NCBI GenBank assembly: GCA_934130935.1 | Contig: CAKOYQ010000003.1 | Coordinates: 65,323-129,322 of the forward strand | From: an uncultured Clostridia bacterium | GTDB taxonomy: Bacteria; Bacillota; Clostridia; TANB77; CAG-508 | Direction: 5' to 3' | DNA length: 64,000 nt | Part shown: positions 36,591 to 46,488 of the stretch, piece after piece | Numbering within the stretch: position 1 is the first letter of the stretch | How the letters are laid out: each line of letters opens with the position of its first letter | Notes under the pieces: model-generated | Told to the model about the DNA's origin: nothing | Seen by the model: the letters and a program-made list of their open reading frames with translations, nothing else | Databases searched by the model: none | Program-made: the position numbers and the translations under genes

Positions 36591-39500
36591 CCAAGCCAAT
36601 ATTTTATATAATTATTTGATAGATTCAGCAATAAAAAATGCAGATAAATATACTTCTAATGGATACAAAAAACCAGTAGAAATGAATTTAACAGAACTTA
36701 CATCAAATGCAGATGGCAAATATGAAATAGATTCTAATAGAAATGGTGACAATTATATAACAGGACCAATAAAAATAACTAAAAACAATGACCTTAATTA
36801 TGATATAAAATTAAAGATAACAAATTCTGTAACTGGAGCTGAAATTAATTCATCAAATTATATATTTACAGATGCAAATGGAACATCATTAGGAACAACT
36901 GATATTACTACACTAGCAGGAAGAGCAGATGGATTTTATATATCAATTCCTAGAACTGTTGCTAAAGAAATAGACATAGATGTAACAATAAATTATAACA
37001 CCAAAATTAAGAAGATATGGTTAGTAGGAACAGAAAATGAAAATACTTCAGTTACACTTAATTCAGAGCAACCAGTACTTGAGGTGTCAGAAGAATTACA
37101 AACAGATAGTGTGAAATTGACAGCAATACCAAAAGAATTTGATTTAGCATTACGTAAATATATAACAAAACTTAATGGGGCTGATATAGCAGATACAAGA
37201 GTTCCAAATATATCAGAAGACACATTACAAAATGGAACAACTGCAACATATAGACATAGAAAAGATCCTTTAGTTGTAGAAAATGGAGATATTGTTACAT
37301 ATAAAATAACTATATATAATGAAGGAAATAAAAACGGTTATGCAAGTGAAATAACAGATCAGTTACCAACAGGTTTGAAATATACAGGAGAAACAACAAT
37401 CACATCAAATAAAAATACATATAATGTAACATATGATTCAAAAAACAATAAAATAATATTTACAACAACAACTGCAACAGCTTTGAATGCATATGAAGTT
37501 GGAAAATTAGATAATGAGACTTTAGAATTTACCTGTGAAGTTACAGCAACACCAGATACATCTAGTGATAAAATATTGACAAATGTTGCATGGATATCTA
37601 AAGCATATGATTTAGATGCAAATAAAGAAATTACAAACATTGGGGATGATAGAGACTCAAGACCACAGACATACCCAACTTTGGACAAAGATAGTATGGA
37701 AAACTACAAAGGGAACTCATCAAACAAAACAGATTTAACAGATAGTACATATTATTATGCAGGAGAACAAGATGATGATGATTTTGAGAAATTGGTTGTA
37801 GAGCCTCAAACGTCAATAACAGTAACAAAAACTTGGGATGATAATAATGACCAAGATGGATTGAGAAAAAAGATAACTTCAGTAAGTGTAAATTTATTAG
37901 CAAACAATCAAGTTGTAGATACAGCAAGCTTAACTCCAAATAATTCTTGGACATATACATTCAGCAACTTGCCAGTTAAGGAAAATGGAAATGTAATAAC
38001 ATATTCTGTTGCAGAAGCATCTGAAATTGAGGGATATGAAACAACAGTAAATGGCTTTACGATTACTAATACACATACACCAGAGATAACTCAAGTTTCA
38101 GTTGAAAAAATTTGGAATGATAACAATAACCAAGATGGAAAAAGACCAGACTCAATAAATGTAAACTTATTAGCAAATGGAACAGCAGTTGAGGGAAAAA
38201 CAGCTACATTAAATGATGCGAACAGTTGGAAATATACATTTGCAAACTTACCAGTATATTCAAATGGAAATAAAATAACATACACAGTATCAGAACCAAC
38301 ATTGCCAACAGGATATACAAAAGAAATAACAGGAGATGCAACAACAGGCTTTATAATAACAAATACACATAAGATATTTGACTTAGCATTACGTAAATAT
38401 ATAACAAAAGTAAATGATACAGCACTAACAACAGCAAATACAAGAGTTCCCAATATATATGAAGATACATTACAAAATGGAACCACAGCAACATATAAAC
38501 ACAGAAAAGACCCTGTGCAAGTTGTACAAGGGGATGTAGTAACATATCAAATAGCAATTTACAATGAAGGGCAAAAAACGGGATATGCAAGCCAAATAAT
38601 TGATCAATTACCAACAGGCTTAAAATATTCAGGAGATGCAACAATAATTTCTAAAAATGCTTCAGGAGCAAATAAAAACACATACAATGTAAACTATAAT
38701 TCTGAAACAAACAGAATAACACTTGATATAACAGGTGTTGCAAAAGATTTGAACGCATATCAAGAAGGTAAATTAGATAAAGAAATAATAGAAATTAAAT
38801 GTACAGTAGTAGCTGAAGCAGATACAACTAGCAAAAAAACACTAACAAATGTTGCATGGATAAGTGGGGCTTATGACACTGAAAATAATACATCAACTAC
38901 AACAGACAGAGATTCTCAACCAGAAACAATTCCAAATGTTAATAAAGATAATATGGAAAAATATAAAGGAAATACAGAAAACAATGAAGACTTAACAGAC
39001 AAAACATATTATTATAAAGGCGAGCAAGATGATGATGACTTTGAAAAATTGGTTATAGAACCAGAATCAACTAATGTTTCTGTAAAAAAAGTATGGGAAG
39101 ATAATAATAATCAAGACGGAAAAAGGTTAACAGATATAACAATACAATTATTAGCAAATGGAACAGAAGTAGAAGGAAAAACAACTACATTAAATGAAAA
39201 CAATAACTGGAATTATACTTTTAGAAATTTACCTAAGAAATCAGGTGGAACAAGTATAAATTACACTGTTAAAGAAATAGAAACAATAGATGGATATACA
39301 TCAAAAACAACAGGAAGTATGGCAGATGGATATACAATAACAAATACACACACACCAGAAACAATAAATATTCCAATAAAAAAAGTATGGGAAGATAATA
39401 ATAATCAAGATGGAATAAGACCAAAAAATATAACTATAACATTATTTGCAGATGGAGAAGAGGTTGAAGGTAAAAAAGTTCAAATAAAAGGAGACGAAAA

Positions 39501-42500
39501 TGAGTGGACATATACATATGAAAATTTACCTAAATATGCAAATGGTGTAGAAATAATTTACACTATAAACGAAACTGGAGTGCCACAAGGATATGATTCA
39601 AGCAAAACAGGAGACATGGCAAATGGATTTACCATAACAAACACACATACACCAGAAGTTAGAAATATTTCAGTAAAAAAAGTATGGGTAGACAATGATA
39701 ATCAAGATGGAATAAGACCAACATCAATAGAACTAATATTAAAAGCAAATGGCACAGAAAAACAAAGACATACACTAGAAGGAAATGGAAATGAATGGAC
39801 ATATACATTCACAAATTTACCAAAATATGAAAATGGAACAGAAATAACATATACAGTAGAAGAAAGTGGTGTTCCATCAGGATATAAATCATTAACAACA
39901 GGAAGTATGGCAGGAGGATTTACACTTACAAATACATATACACCAGGAAAAACAAGTGTAAAAGTAAAAAAAATATGGGAAGACAATAATAACCAAGATG
40001 GATTAAGACCAGATAAGGTAAGTGTAAGCTTAATTGCAAATGGAGATGAAAAAAATCCTGTACAAACAGTAGATTTAAATGAAGCAAATGGATGGGAATA
40101 TACATTTACAGACTTACCAGAAAAATCAAATGGAAATGAAATAGAATACTCAATTATTGAAAATACAAAAATAGATGGATATACAACATCAATAAAAAAT
40201 AATAATACAACAAGTACTGCTGGAGAAATTCAAACAACATCTGCACCAGAATATACAATAACAAATACACATGATACAGATGAAATAAGTATAACAGTAA
40301 ATAAAGTATGGAATGATGATAATGATGCAGATAAAATAAGACCAACATCGATTGTGGTAAATGTTAAAAATGGAGAACAAATAGTAGCAACAATAACATT
40401 AAGTGCTGAAAACAACTGGACACATACTTTTGAGAATTTACCAGCAAAACAAAATGGAAATAACATTAATTATGTATTAGAAGAAGTTGAACCAGATGGA
40501 TATACAGGAAATATTACAGAAAATAGTGCAAACAATTATACAATAACAAATACACATACACCTAATAAAGCATTTGACTTGGCATTACGTAAATATATTA
40601 CAAGAATAAATAATAATGATTTGACAACATTAGGACTAGCATCAAGAATACCAAAAATATCGGAAGCAGCTTTAAAAACAGGTACTACAGCCGAATACCA
40701 ACATAGAAAAGACCCGATAAAAGTAGAAGAAGGGGATATAGTAACATATCAAATAACAATATATAATGAAGGCGATAAAGACGGATATGCAAACCAAATA
40801 ATTGACCAATTACCAACAGGATTAATATATAATCCAAGCAGTACAGTAACATCAAAAGATTCAAAAGGAGCAGATAAAAACACATACACTGTAACTTATG
40901 AAGCTTCAACAAATAGAGTAACATTTGATATTGTAAACACTGAAGGAAATTCAGCAAAAGACTTAAAAGCATATGCGACTGGAAATCTGGATAGTGAAAC
41001 AATAGAAATAAAATGTAAAGTTGTATACAAGGCTGTTGTGGGAAATAAAAATATATTAACAAATGTGGCATGGATAAATGAAGCATATAATACAACAGAT
41101 AAAAAGTCAGTTATAAAAGCGGGAGAAGACAGAGATTCAGAACCAGGAACAAAGCCAAATGTAAACAAAGATAATATGGAAAATTATAAAGGAGATACAT
41201 CAAATAAAGATGATTTAGCAGATAGCACATATTATTATAAAGGTGAGCAAGACGATGACGATTTTGAAAAAATATATGTTAAAACATTTGATTTAAGCTT
41301 AAGAAAATTCATAATATCAGTAAATGGAGTAGAAATGAAAGACAATAAAGGAAAATACACAAGAGAACCAGATGTTGATATTACTGGACTAAAAAATGGA
41401 ACATCAACAACAGCAATATATAAACATCCAAAAACTCCAGTGTCATTGAAAGTTGGAGATAATGTAATATATACAATAAGAGTATATAATGAAGGTGAAG
41501 TTGCTGGATATGCAAATGAAGTAAAAGATTATTTACCACCATATTTAATATATGTAGAAGATAGTGCAATTAATAAAAAGTATGGATGGCAAATATCAGA
41601 AAATGGAAGGATTGCGACAACTTCATGTTTATCAAACAAAGAAATTAGTGAATTTGATGGAACTAAATTAGCTTATGAAGACTTGCAAATAGAATGTAAA
41701 ATTTCGGAAAATGCTATTCCAGATGAAAGTATAACAAATATAGCAGAGATTTCAGAATATAAATATGGAGACACAGTAATTACACAAGATATTGATTCAA
41801 AATCTGATAATATAACTGAGAAATTACCAGAAGATGAAAAATTACCAGATTATAAAAAAGACAAAGAGAAAGATGAATACATACCAGGAAATGAAGACGA
41901 TGATGACTTTGAAAAAGTATATGTAAAAGAATTTGATTTAGCATTAAGAAAATTCATAACAAAAGTACAAGAAAAAGAAGTAACAACAAGAGAGCCACAA
42001 GTAAAAAATGAAGATGGAAAAATTTCATATGAGCATACAAAAGATCCTGTAACATTACATGTTGGAGATGTAGTAATTTATACATTAAGAATATATAATG
42101 AAGGAGAGATAGATGGATATGCAAGTGAAATAACAGACGATATACCAGAATTTTTAGAATATTTACCAGATGAAACCACAAATGTTGAATATATGTGGAA
42201 AATGTATGATGAAAATGGAAAAGAAACAACAAATGTACAACAAGCTTCAAAAGTAAAAACAACATATTTATCAAAAGATAATAGTAAAGACAATTTATTA
42301 AAAGCATTTGATGGAAATACATTATATTATAAGGACATAAAAATAGCATTTAAAGTAAAAGACCCAAATTCAAATACTTATATAATAACAAATCATGCAC
42401 AAATATCTGATGATACTGATGAAGATGGAAATAAAATCAATGATAAAGATTCAGAAACAGATAAATGGAATGAAGGAGAAGATGACCAAGACATTGAAAA

Positions 42501-43131
42501 TGTTAAAGTAGAATATTTCGATTTATCAATATTAAAATTTGTTTCAAAAGTAATAATACAAGAAAATGGACAAGAAAAAATAACTCAAACAGGATACAAT
42601 GGACATGAAGACCCAGAGCCAGTTGTAAAAGTAGAATTACATAAAAAGAAACTAGATAATGTAATTGTAAAATTTGGATATTGTATAACTGTAACAAACG
42701 AGGGAGACATCCCAGGTTATGCTACAGAACTTAAAGATTATGTGCCAGAAGGACTAAAATTTGAGGCTATAGACAATCCAAACTGGACAGATGAGGGAGA
42801 TAATGTGATATCTACAAAACAATTAGAGAAAAAATTATTACAACCAGGAGAAAGTGCAACTGTTGAAGTAGTACTTACATGGATAAATGGAGCAGAGAAT
42901 TTAGCTTTAAAAACAAATATAGTAGAAATTTCTGATGACAGCAACGAATATGATGTGCCAGATAGAGATTCAACACCTGATAATAAAAAAGATGGAGAAG
43001 ACGATATTGACATTGCTAAAGTAATTTTAGCTATTTCAACTGGTACTGCAAAAACATATTTTACATTAACAATAGGATTATTGGCTGTTGCTGGTATAGG
43101 TATTGTATTAATTAAGAAATACGTATTATAA
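36553..43131 (+). CDS. Adhesin 2, main part downstream of frameshift
   Basis: About 2190 residues in the frame entered at the A run (36561-36565); no ribosome binding site of its own, so it belongs to the gene starting at 35811 (about 2439 residues if repaired). Order: FDLALRKYI module; two Cna-B repeats (TKTWDDNNDQDG, EKIWNDNNNQDG); second module; five Cna-B repeats (KKVWEDNNNQDG type); third to sixth modules (FDLALRKYI, FDLSLRKFI, FDLALRKFI, FDLSILKFV); C-terminal helix with KKYVL. Each Cna-B shows the isopeptide set: Lys in 'KKVW', Glu near 'YTVEE', Asn in 'ITNTHTP'. The C-terminus is the same type as in adhesin 1 and has no LPXTG. Confidence 0.85.
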   Translation: MITKTGEGAARYDQANILYNYLIDSAIKNADKYTSNGYKKPVEMNLTELTSNADGKYEIDSNRNGDNYITGPIKITKNNDLNYDIKLKITNSVTGAEINSSNYIFTDANGTSLGTTDITTLAGRADGFYISIPRTVAKEIDIDVTINYNTKIKKIWLVGTENENTSVTLNSEQPVLEVSEELQTDSVKLTAIPKEFDLALRKYITKLNGADIADTRVPNISEDTLQNGTTATYRHRKDPLVVENGDIVTYKITIYNEGNKNGYASEITDQLPTGLKYTGETTITSNKNTYNVTYDSKNNKIIFTTTTATALNAYEVGKLDNETLEFTCEVTATPDTSSDKILTNVAWISKAYDLDANKEITNIGDDRDSRPQTYPTLDKDSMENYKGNSSNKTDLTDSTYYYAGEQDDDDFEKLVVEPQTSITVTKTWDDNNDQDGLRKKITSVSVNLLANNQVVDTASLTPNNSWTYTFSNLPVKENGNVITYSVAEASEIEGYETTVNGFTITNTHTPEITQVSVEKIWNDNNNQDGKRPDSINVNLLANGTAVEGKTATLNDANSWKYTFANLPVYSNGNKITYTVSEPTLPTGYTKEITGDATTGFIITNTHKIFDLALRKYITKVNDTALTTANTRVPNIYEDTLQNGTTATYKHRKDPVQVVQGDVVTYQIAIYNEGQKTGYASQIIDQLPTGLKYSGDATIISKNASGANKNTYNVNYNSETNRITLDITGVAKDLNAYQEGKLDKEIIEIKCTVVAEADTTSKKTLTNVAWISGAYDTENNTSTTTDRDSQPETIPNVNKDNMEKYKGNTENNEDLTDKTYYYKGEQDDDDFEKLVIEPESTNVSVKKVWEDNNNQDGKRLTDITIQLLANGTEVEGKTTTLNENNNWNYTFRNLPKKSGGTSINYTVKEIETIDGYTSKTTGSMADGYTITNTHTPETINIPIKKVWEDNNNQDGIRPKNITITLFADGEEVEGKKVQIKGDENEWTYTYENLPKYANGVEIIYTINETGVPQGYDSSKTGDMANGFTITNTHTPEVRNISVKKVWVDNDNQDGIRPTSIELILKANGTEKQRHTLEGNGNEWTYTFTNLPKYENGTEITYTVEESGVPSGYKSLTTGSMAGGFTLTNTYTPGKTSVKVKKIWEDNNNQDGLRPDKVSVSLIANGDEKNPVQTVDLNEANGWEYTFTDLPEKSNGNEIEYSIIENTKIDGYTTSIKNNNTTSTAGEIQTTSAPEYTITNTHDTDEISITVNKVWNDDNDADKIRPTSIVVNVKNGEQIVATITLSAENNWTHTFENLPAKQNGNNINYVLEEVEPDGYTGNITENSANNYTITNTHTPNKAFDLALRKYITRINNNDLTTLGLASRIPKISEAALKTGTTAEYQHRKDPIKVEEGDIVTYQITIYNEGDKDGYANQIIDQLPTGLIYNPSSTVTSKDSKGADKNTYTVTYEASTNRVTFDIVNTEGNSAKDLKAYATGNLDSETIEIKCKVVYKAVVGNKNILTNVAWINEAYNTTDKKSVIKAGEDRDSEPGTKPNVNKDNMENYKGDTSNKDDLADSTYYYKGEQDDDDFEKIYVKTFDLSLRKFIISVNGVEMKDNKGKYTREPDVDITGLKNGTSTTAIYKHPKTPVSLKVGDNVIYTIRVYNEGEVAGYANEVKDYLPPYLIYVEDSAINKKYGWQISENGRIATTSCLSNKEISEFDGTKLAYEDLQIECKISENAIPDESITNIAEISEYKYGDTVITQDIDSKSDNITEKLPEDEKLPDYKKDKEKDEYIPGNEDDDDFEKVYVKEFDLALRKFITKVQEKEVTTREPQVKNEDGKISYEHTKDPVTLHVGDVVIYTLRIYNEGEIDGYASEITDDIPEFLEYLPDETTNVEYMWKMYDENGKETTNVQQASKVKTTYLSKDNSKDNLLKAFDGNTLYYKDIKIAFKVKDPNSNTYIITNHAQISDDTDEDGNKINDKDSETDKWNEGEDDQDIENVKVEYFDLSILKFVSKVIIQENGQEKITQTGYNGHEDPEPVVKVELHKKKLDNVIVKFGYCITVTNEGDIPGYATELKDYVPEGLKFEAIDNPNWTDEGDNVISTKQLEKKLLQPGESATVEVVLTWINGAENLALKTNIVEISDDSNEYDVPDRDSTPDNKKDGEDDIDIAKVILAISTGTAKTYFTLTIGLLAVAGIGIVLIKKYVL

Positions 43132-43139
43132 TAAAATAA

Positions 43140-43182
43140 AGAATCGAAACCAAAGGTCAATTTGGGGTCGGTTCTTTTTTTG
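43140..43182 (+). terminator. Terminator of adhesin gene 2, built on R2
   Basis: AGAATCGA (43140-43147) pairs with TCGGTTCT (43168-43175), followed by a T run. The left arm differs from that of gene 1 but still pairs, through one G-U. Confidence 0.72.
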
Positions 43183-43185
43183 CCC
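43155..43185 (+). repeat. Short palindromic repeat R2, copy after adhesin 2
   Basis: GGTCAATTTGGGGTCGGTTC, T run, GCCC; nearly the same as the unit at 13890 read on the minus strand. Confidence 0.82.
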
Positions 43186-43204
43186 ATTTTTTTAAAAATA
43201 AATA

Positions 43205-43233
43205 TTTACAACAATAAAGGCTTATGATATAAT
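43205..43233 (+). promoter_or_regulatory. Promoter of the 43262-45136 genes
   Basis: TTTACA (43205), 17 bases, extended -10 TGATATAAT (TATAAT at 43228). Confidence 0.7.
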
Positions 43234-43261
43234 CGAAAAAGAATAGATATGGGGTGATTTA

Positions 43262-44197
43262 GTGAACCAGATATTAATTACAGGGGAAGAAAAAACAAAG
43301 TCAAAAAAGGTAAAAAAAGAAAAGAAAGTATTACCAGTAGGTTTAATAACATCTTTTTTTGCTATAAGTATAATGATAGTAGGAATTTGCATGATAAGTG
43401 GAAGTGTATATGCAAAAGAGAGGATAAATGAAGTAGTAGCAGCAAGTGTAAAACCACAAGTAGAAATTAACAGAAATGATGATGATAATACTGTAGAAAT
43501 AAATGTAAAACACATAAGAGCAATAACAAAAATTGCATATAAATGGAATGAGGAAGAAGAAACAATAATAGATGGCAAAAACAGAAAAAATATATCAGAA
43601 ACCATAGATTTGATAGGAGGCAAAAATACATTAACTGTTGCAATCACTGAAGAAAATGGTCAGACAGTAACTTATGAAAAGACTTATACTGTAGGAAACA
43701 TACCAGAAATAAAACTAGAAGCAGTATCAAATGGTGTAAAACTAATAGCAACAAGTGAAGCTAAAATTAGTTATATAGTATATAGTTGGGATAATGGAGA
43801 AGAACAACAGATAGAAGTTGGAGATGAGTCAACATACGAAGGAATAATAAATGCACCAAAAGGGCAACATACTTTAAAGATTGAAGTAGTAGATGAAAAT
43901 GACATGAAGGCTAAGAAGACTCAAGCAGTGGTTGGAGATACAGAGCCAGTACTAAATGTTGATCCAGATTATGTAGATGGAAAAGTAGCATTTAAAATAG
44001 ACGCAGAAGATGATGAACAAATTACAAAAGTTGAAATAACTCATAATGGAGGAAAAAAACAAGTTATAGATGTAAACGATAAAACATATCATAATGATGT
44101 AATAATGACAACAGGAGAAACAAACACAATAATAGTAACAGTAACTAATATAAATGGATTAACAAAAACTTCAAGAGTAAAATTCGATAATAAATAG
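43262..44197 (+). CDS. Membrane-anchored protein with Ig-like repeats
   Basis: 311 residues, family not recognised. A Lys-rich cytoplasmic start is followed by a single helix (~26-48, GLITSFFAISIMIVGICMIS), then an extracellular part of about three similar ~75-residue beta-type units, each with an '(I/V)xYxW(N/D)' or 'TKVEITHNGG' strand and a 'GxNTLTVAI / GQHTLKIEV / GETNTIIVTV' ending, resembling bacterial Ig-like folds. GTG start, with GGGGTGA seven bases upstream. The next gene (REC-GGDEF) begins 10 bases after its stop, so they are coupled. It may be a surface partner of the adhesins upstream, from position only. Confidence 0.8.
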   Translation: MNQILITGEEKTKSKKVKKEKKVLPVGLITSFFAISIMIVGICMISGSVYAKERINEVVAASVKPQVEINRNDDDNTVEINVKHIRAITKIAYKWNEEEETIIDGKNRKNISETIDLIGGKNTLTVAITEENGQTVTYEKTYTVGNIPEIKLEAVSNGVKLIATSEAKISYIVYSWDNGEEQQIEVGDESTYEGIINAPKGQHTLKIEVVDENDMKAKKTQAVVGDTEPVLNVDPDYVDGKVAFKIDAEDDEQITKVEITHNGGKKQVIDVNDKTYHNDVIMTTGETNTIIVTVTNINGLTKTSRVKFDNK

Positions 44198-44206
44198 GAG
44201 AAACAT

Positions 44207-45136
44207 ATGGTACAAGAAATATATATAATAGATGATGATGAATCATCATTACCGATATTTAAAGAATTATTCAAAAAAGAAAATGAGTTTAAATTTATTG
44301 GAGTAAAAACAGAACAAATAGATATTGCGTTAAAAAATATACCATTTTTAATAATAATAAATGAAGACGCTATAGACAGAAACGCATCAGAAGTATGCGA
44401 GAAAATAAGAACAGATGAAGATAATAAAATAACACCGATAATAGTGGTGTCATCAAATTCAGATAGAAGGCATAGACTAGAAGTGTTAAGTAAATCTGTA
44501 GAATATTATATAAAAAAACCAGTAGATACAGACTATTTATATTATACAGTAAAGAATTTAAATAGATTATTGAGTGTAAACAGAAGAATAAGTCCATTAA
44601 CTGGGCTACCAGGGAATATTCAGATACATGCAGAACTAAAAAAAAGAATTTCAAAAAACGAAGAATTTTCTGTTTTGTATCTGGATTTGGACAATTTCAA
44701 GGCATATAATGATGTATATGGATTTTTAAAAGGAGATCAAATAATAGAATTTACAGCACAAATAATAACACAATGTGTACATGAAAAGTTTCCAGAGAAC
44801 TCATTTATTGGACACATAGGAGGAGATGACTTTATAGCTATAGTCCCATCACTAAATGTAGATGAGATATGTCAACTCATAATTGCTAATTTTGATAAAA
44901 ATGTAACAAAATTCTTTACAGATGAAGATATAGAAAAAGGCTATATAGAAGTAGCAAATAGAAAAGGAATAATAGAACAATTTGCATTAACATCAATATC
45001 AATAGGGGTTGTAATTGTAGAAAGAGGAAGATTTTCTAATATATTAGAAATAGGAGATGTTGGAGCTCAAGTAAAACATATGGTTAAATCTGTTATGGGT
45101 AGTAGCTATGCAGTAGACAGGAGACAATCTCATTAG
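44207..45136 (+). CDS. Response-regulator-like GGDEF protein with altered receiver
   Basis: 309 residues: receiver domain (1-~118) plus diguanylate cyclase domain (~130-300). Receiver: acidic triad DDD at 9-11, SS at 82-83 and KKP at 103-105 are present, but the phosphoacceptor Asp position is Asn52 (FLIIINEDA), so ordinary phosphorylation is unlikely. The cyclase domain has SVLYLDLDNFKAYND (metal Asp) and GGDDFIAIV (~205), a GGDEF variant still compatible with activity; no RxxD inhibitory site precedes it. It probably makes c-di-GMP, but whether and how it is switched is unknown. It overlaps no gene and has RBS TAGGAG. Confidence 0.88.
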   Translation: MVQEIYIIDDDESSLPIFKELFKKENEFKFIGVKTEQIDIALKNIPFLIIINEDAIDRNASEVCEKIRTDEDNKITPIIVVSSNSDRRHRLEVLSKSVEYYIKKPVDTDYLYYTVKNLNRLLSVNRRISPLTGLPGNIQIHAELKKRISKNEEFSVLYLDLDNFKAYNDVYGFLKGDQIIEFTAQIITQCVHEKFPENSFIGHIGGDDFIAIVPSLNVDEICQLIIANFDKNVTKFFTDEDIEKGYIEVANRKGIIEQFALTSISIGVVIVERGRFSNILEIGDVGAQVKHMVKSVMGSSYAVDRRQSH

Positions 45137-45153
45137 GAGGAAAAGAATATAAA

Positions 45154-46461
45154 ATGATTACACAAATATTAATTTTAGTTATATTAATAGGATTAAATGC
45201 ATTTTTTGCGGCAAGCGAAATTGCATTTATCTCGTTAAGTGATGCAAAAATAGAAAAACAAGCAAAAGAGGGAAATAAAAAAGCCAAACAAATAGAAAAG
45301 ATGCTAGAGAGTCCAAGTAAATTTCTAGCGACAATACAAATAGGTATAACTTTAGCAGGATTTTTATCAAGTGCATTTGCATCTGATACATTTGCATATA
45401 AGTTAGCACCAGTATTAAATGATGTAATTCCAATAGGTATAGGTGTTTGGCAAAATATATCAATAATTATAATAACAATAATATTATCTTTTTTTACATT
45501 GATTTTTGGAGAATTAGTGCCAAAAAGGCTTGCAATGAAAAATTATGAAAAAATAGCATTTGCAACAATTGGAATAATAAGAGGTATTTCTGTTATTACT
45601 TCGCCATTTGTAAAACTATTAACAGTAACAACAAATGCAATATCAAAAGTATTTGGAGTTGGGGAAAAAGAAGAGGAAATTGTTACAGAAGAAGAAATTA
45701 AAATGATGGTTGATCAAGGTGAAGAAAACGGAACCATTGAGGAAGATGAAAAAGAATATATAAATAATGTATTTGAATTTAATGATATAACAGTATCAGA
45801 AATAATGACACATAGGACAGACATATTTGCAGTTGATATAAATACTAGCCCTGGAGAATTATTAGAAGAAATAATAAAAGATGATTGTAAACACAGTAGA
45901 ATACCAGTTTATGATGAAACAATAGATGAAATAAAAGGAATTTTATATGTAAAAGATATAATCAAAAATATTAACAAAAAAACATTTAAAATCAAAAATA
46001 TTATGAAAGAAGCATATTTTGTATCACAGAGTAAATTGATTAATGAGTTATTTAAAGAACTGCAAAAAAATAAAAAGCAAATTGCTATAATAGTAGACGA
46101 ATATGGAGGAACAGCAGGACTTATAACTATGGAAGATATACTTGAAGAAATTGTTGGAGACATTTATGATGAATATGATGAAATAGAAGAGGAATATGAA
46201 AAAATAGATGATAAAACATATATTATTTCTGGAAGTATGCCAATATATGATGTAAATAAATTACTAGAGGCACACATTCCAGAAGGAGATTATGACACAT
46301 TGTCAGGGTATTTACAAGAAGAGTTAGGAAGAATTCCTACAGAAGAAGAGATGCCAACAGTTGAGACGGAAGAGCTAACATTTAAAATAGAGGAATATGA
46401 AGATAAGAGAATTTTAAAAGTAAAGGTTTGTAAAAACGAAAATTTAAGTAAAGAAGAATAA
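45154..46461 (+). CDS. Hemolysin-family CNNM/CBS/CorC membrane protein
   Basis: 435 residues. N-terminal DUF21/CNNM membrane domain (LNAFFAASEIAFISLS, then TIQIGITLAGFLSSAFA and GELVPKRLAMKNYEKIA), tandem CBS domains (TVSEIMTHRTDIFAVD, IIVDEYGGTAGLITMEDILEE interrupted by turns; ~200-340) and a C-terminal CorC/HlyC domain. Members act in Mg2+ efflux or homeostasis (MpfA/YhdP type); the hemolysin name is historical. ATG with AGGAGG upstream, 18 bases after the GGDEF gene. Confidence 0.92.
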   Translation: MITQILILVILIGLNAFFAASEIAFISLSDAKIEKQAKEGNKKAKQIEKMLESPSKFLATIQIGITLAGFLSSAFASDTFAYKLAPVLNDVIPIGIGVWQNISIIIITIILSFFTLIFGELVPKRLAMKNYEKIAFATIGIIRGISVITSPFVKLLTVTTNAISKVFGVGEKEEEIVTEEEIKMMVDQGEENGTIEEDEKEYINNVFEFNDITVSEIMTHRTDIFAVDINTSPGELLEEIIKDDCKHSRIPVYDETIDEIKGILYVKDIIKNINKKTFKIKNIMKEAYFVSQSKLINELFKELQKNKKQIAIIVDEYGGTAGLITMEDILEEIVGDIYDEYDEIEEEYEKIDDKTYIISGSMPIYDVNKLLEAHIPEGDYDTLSGYLQEELGRIPTEEEMPTVETEELTFKIEEYEDKRILKVKVCKNENLSKEE

Positions 46462-46488
46462 TAATATGAGAGGTAGAAAGTTGAAAGT

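Noticed and set aside
37800..40560. Periodic ~270-base repeats as a CRISPR or satellite array
   Set aside because: The period is the Cna-B protein repeat read in one open frame; units vary in sequence and have no constant repeat/spacer structure.
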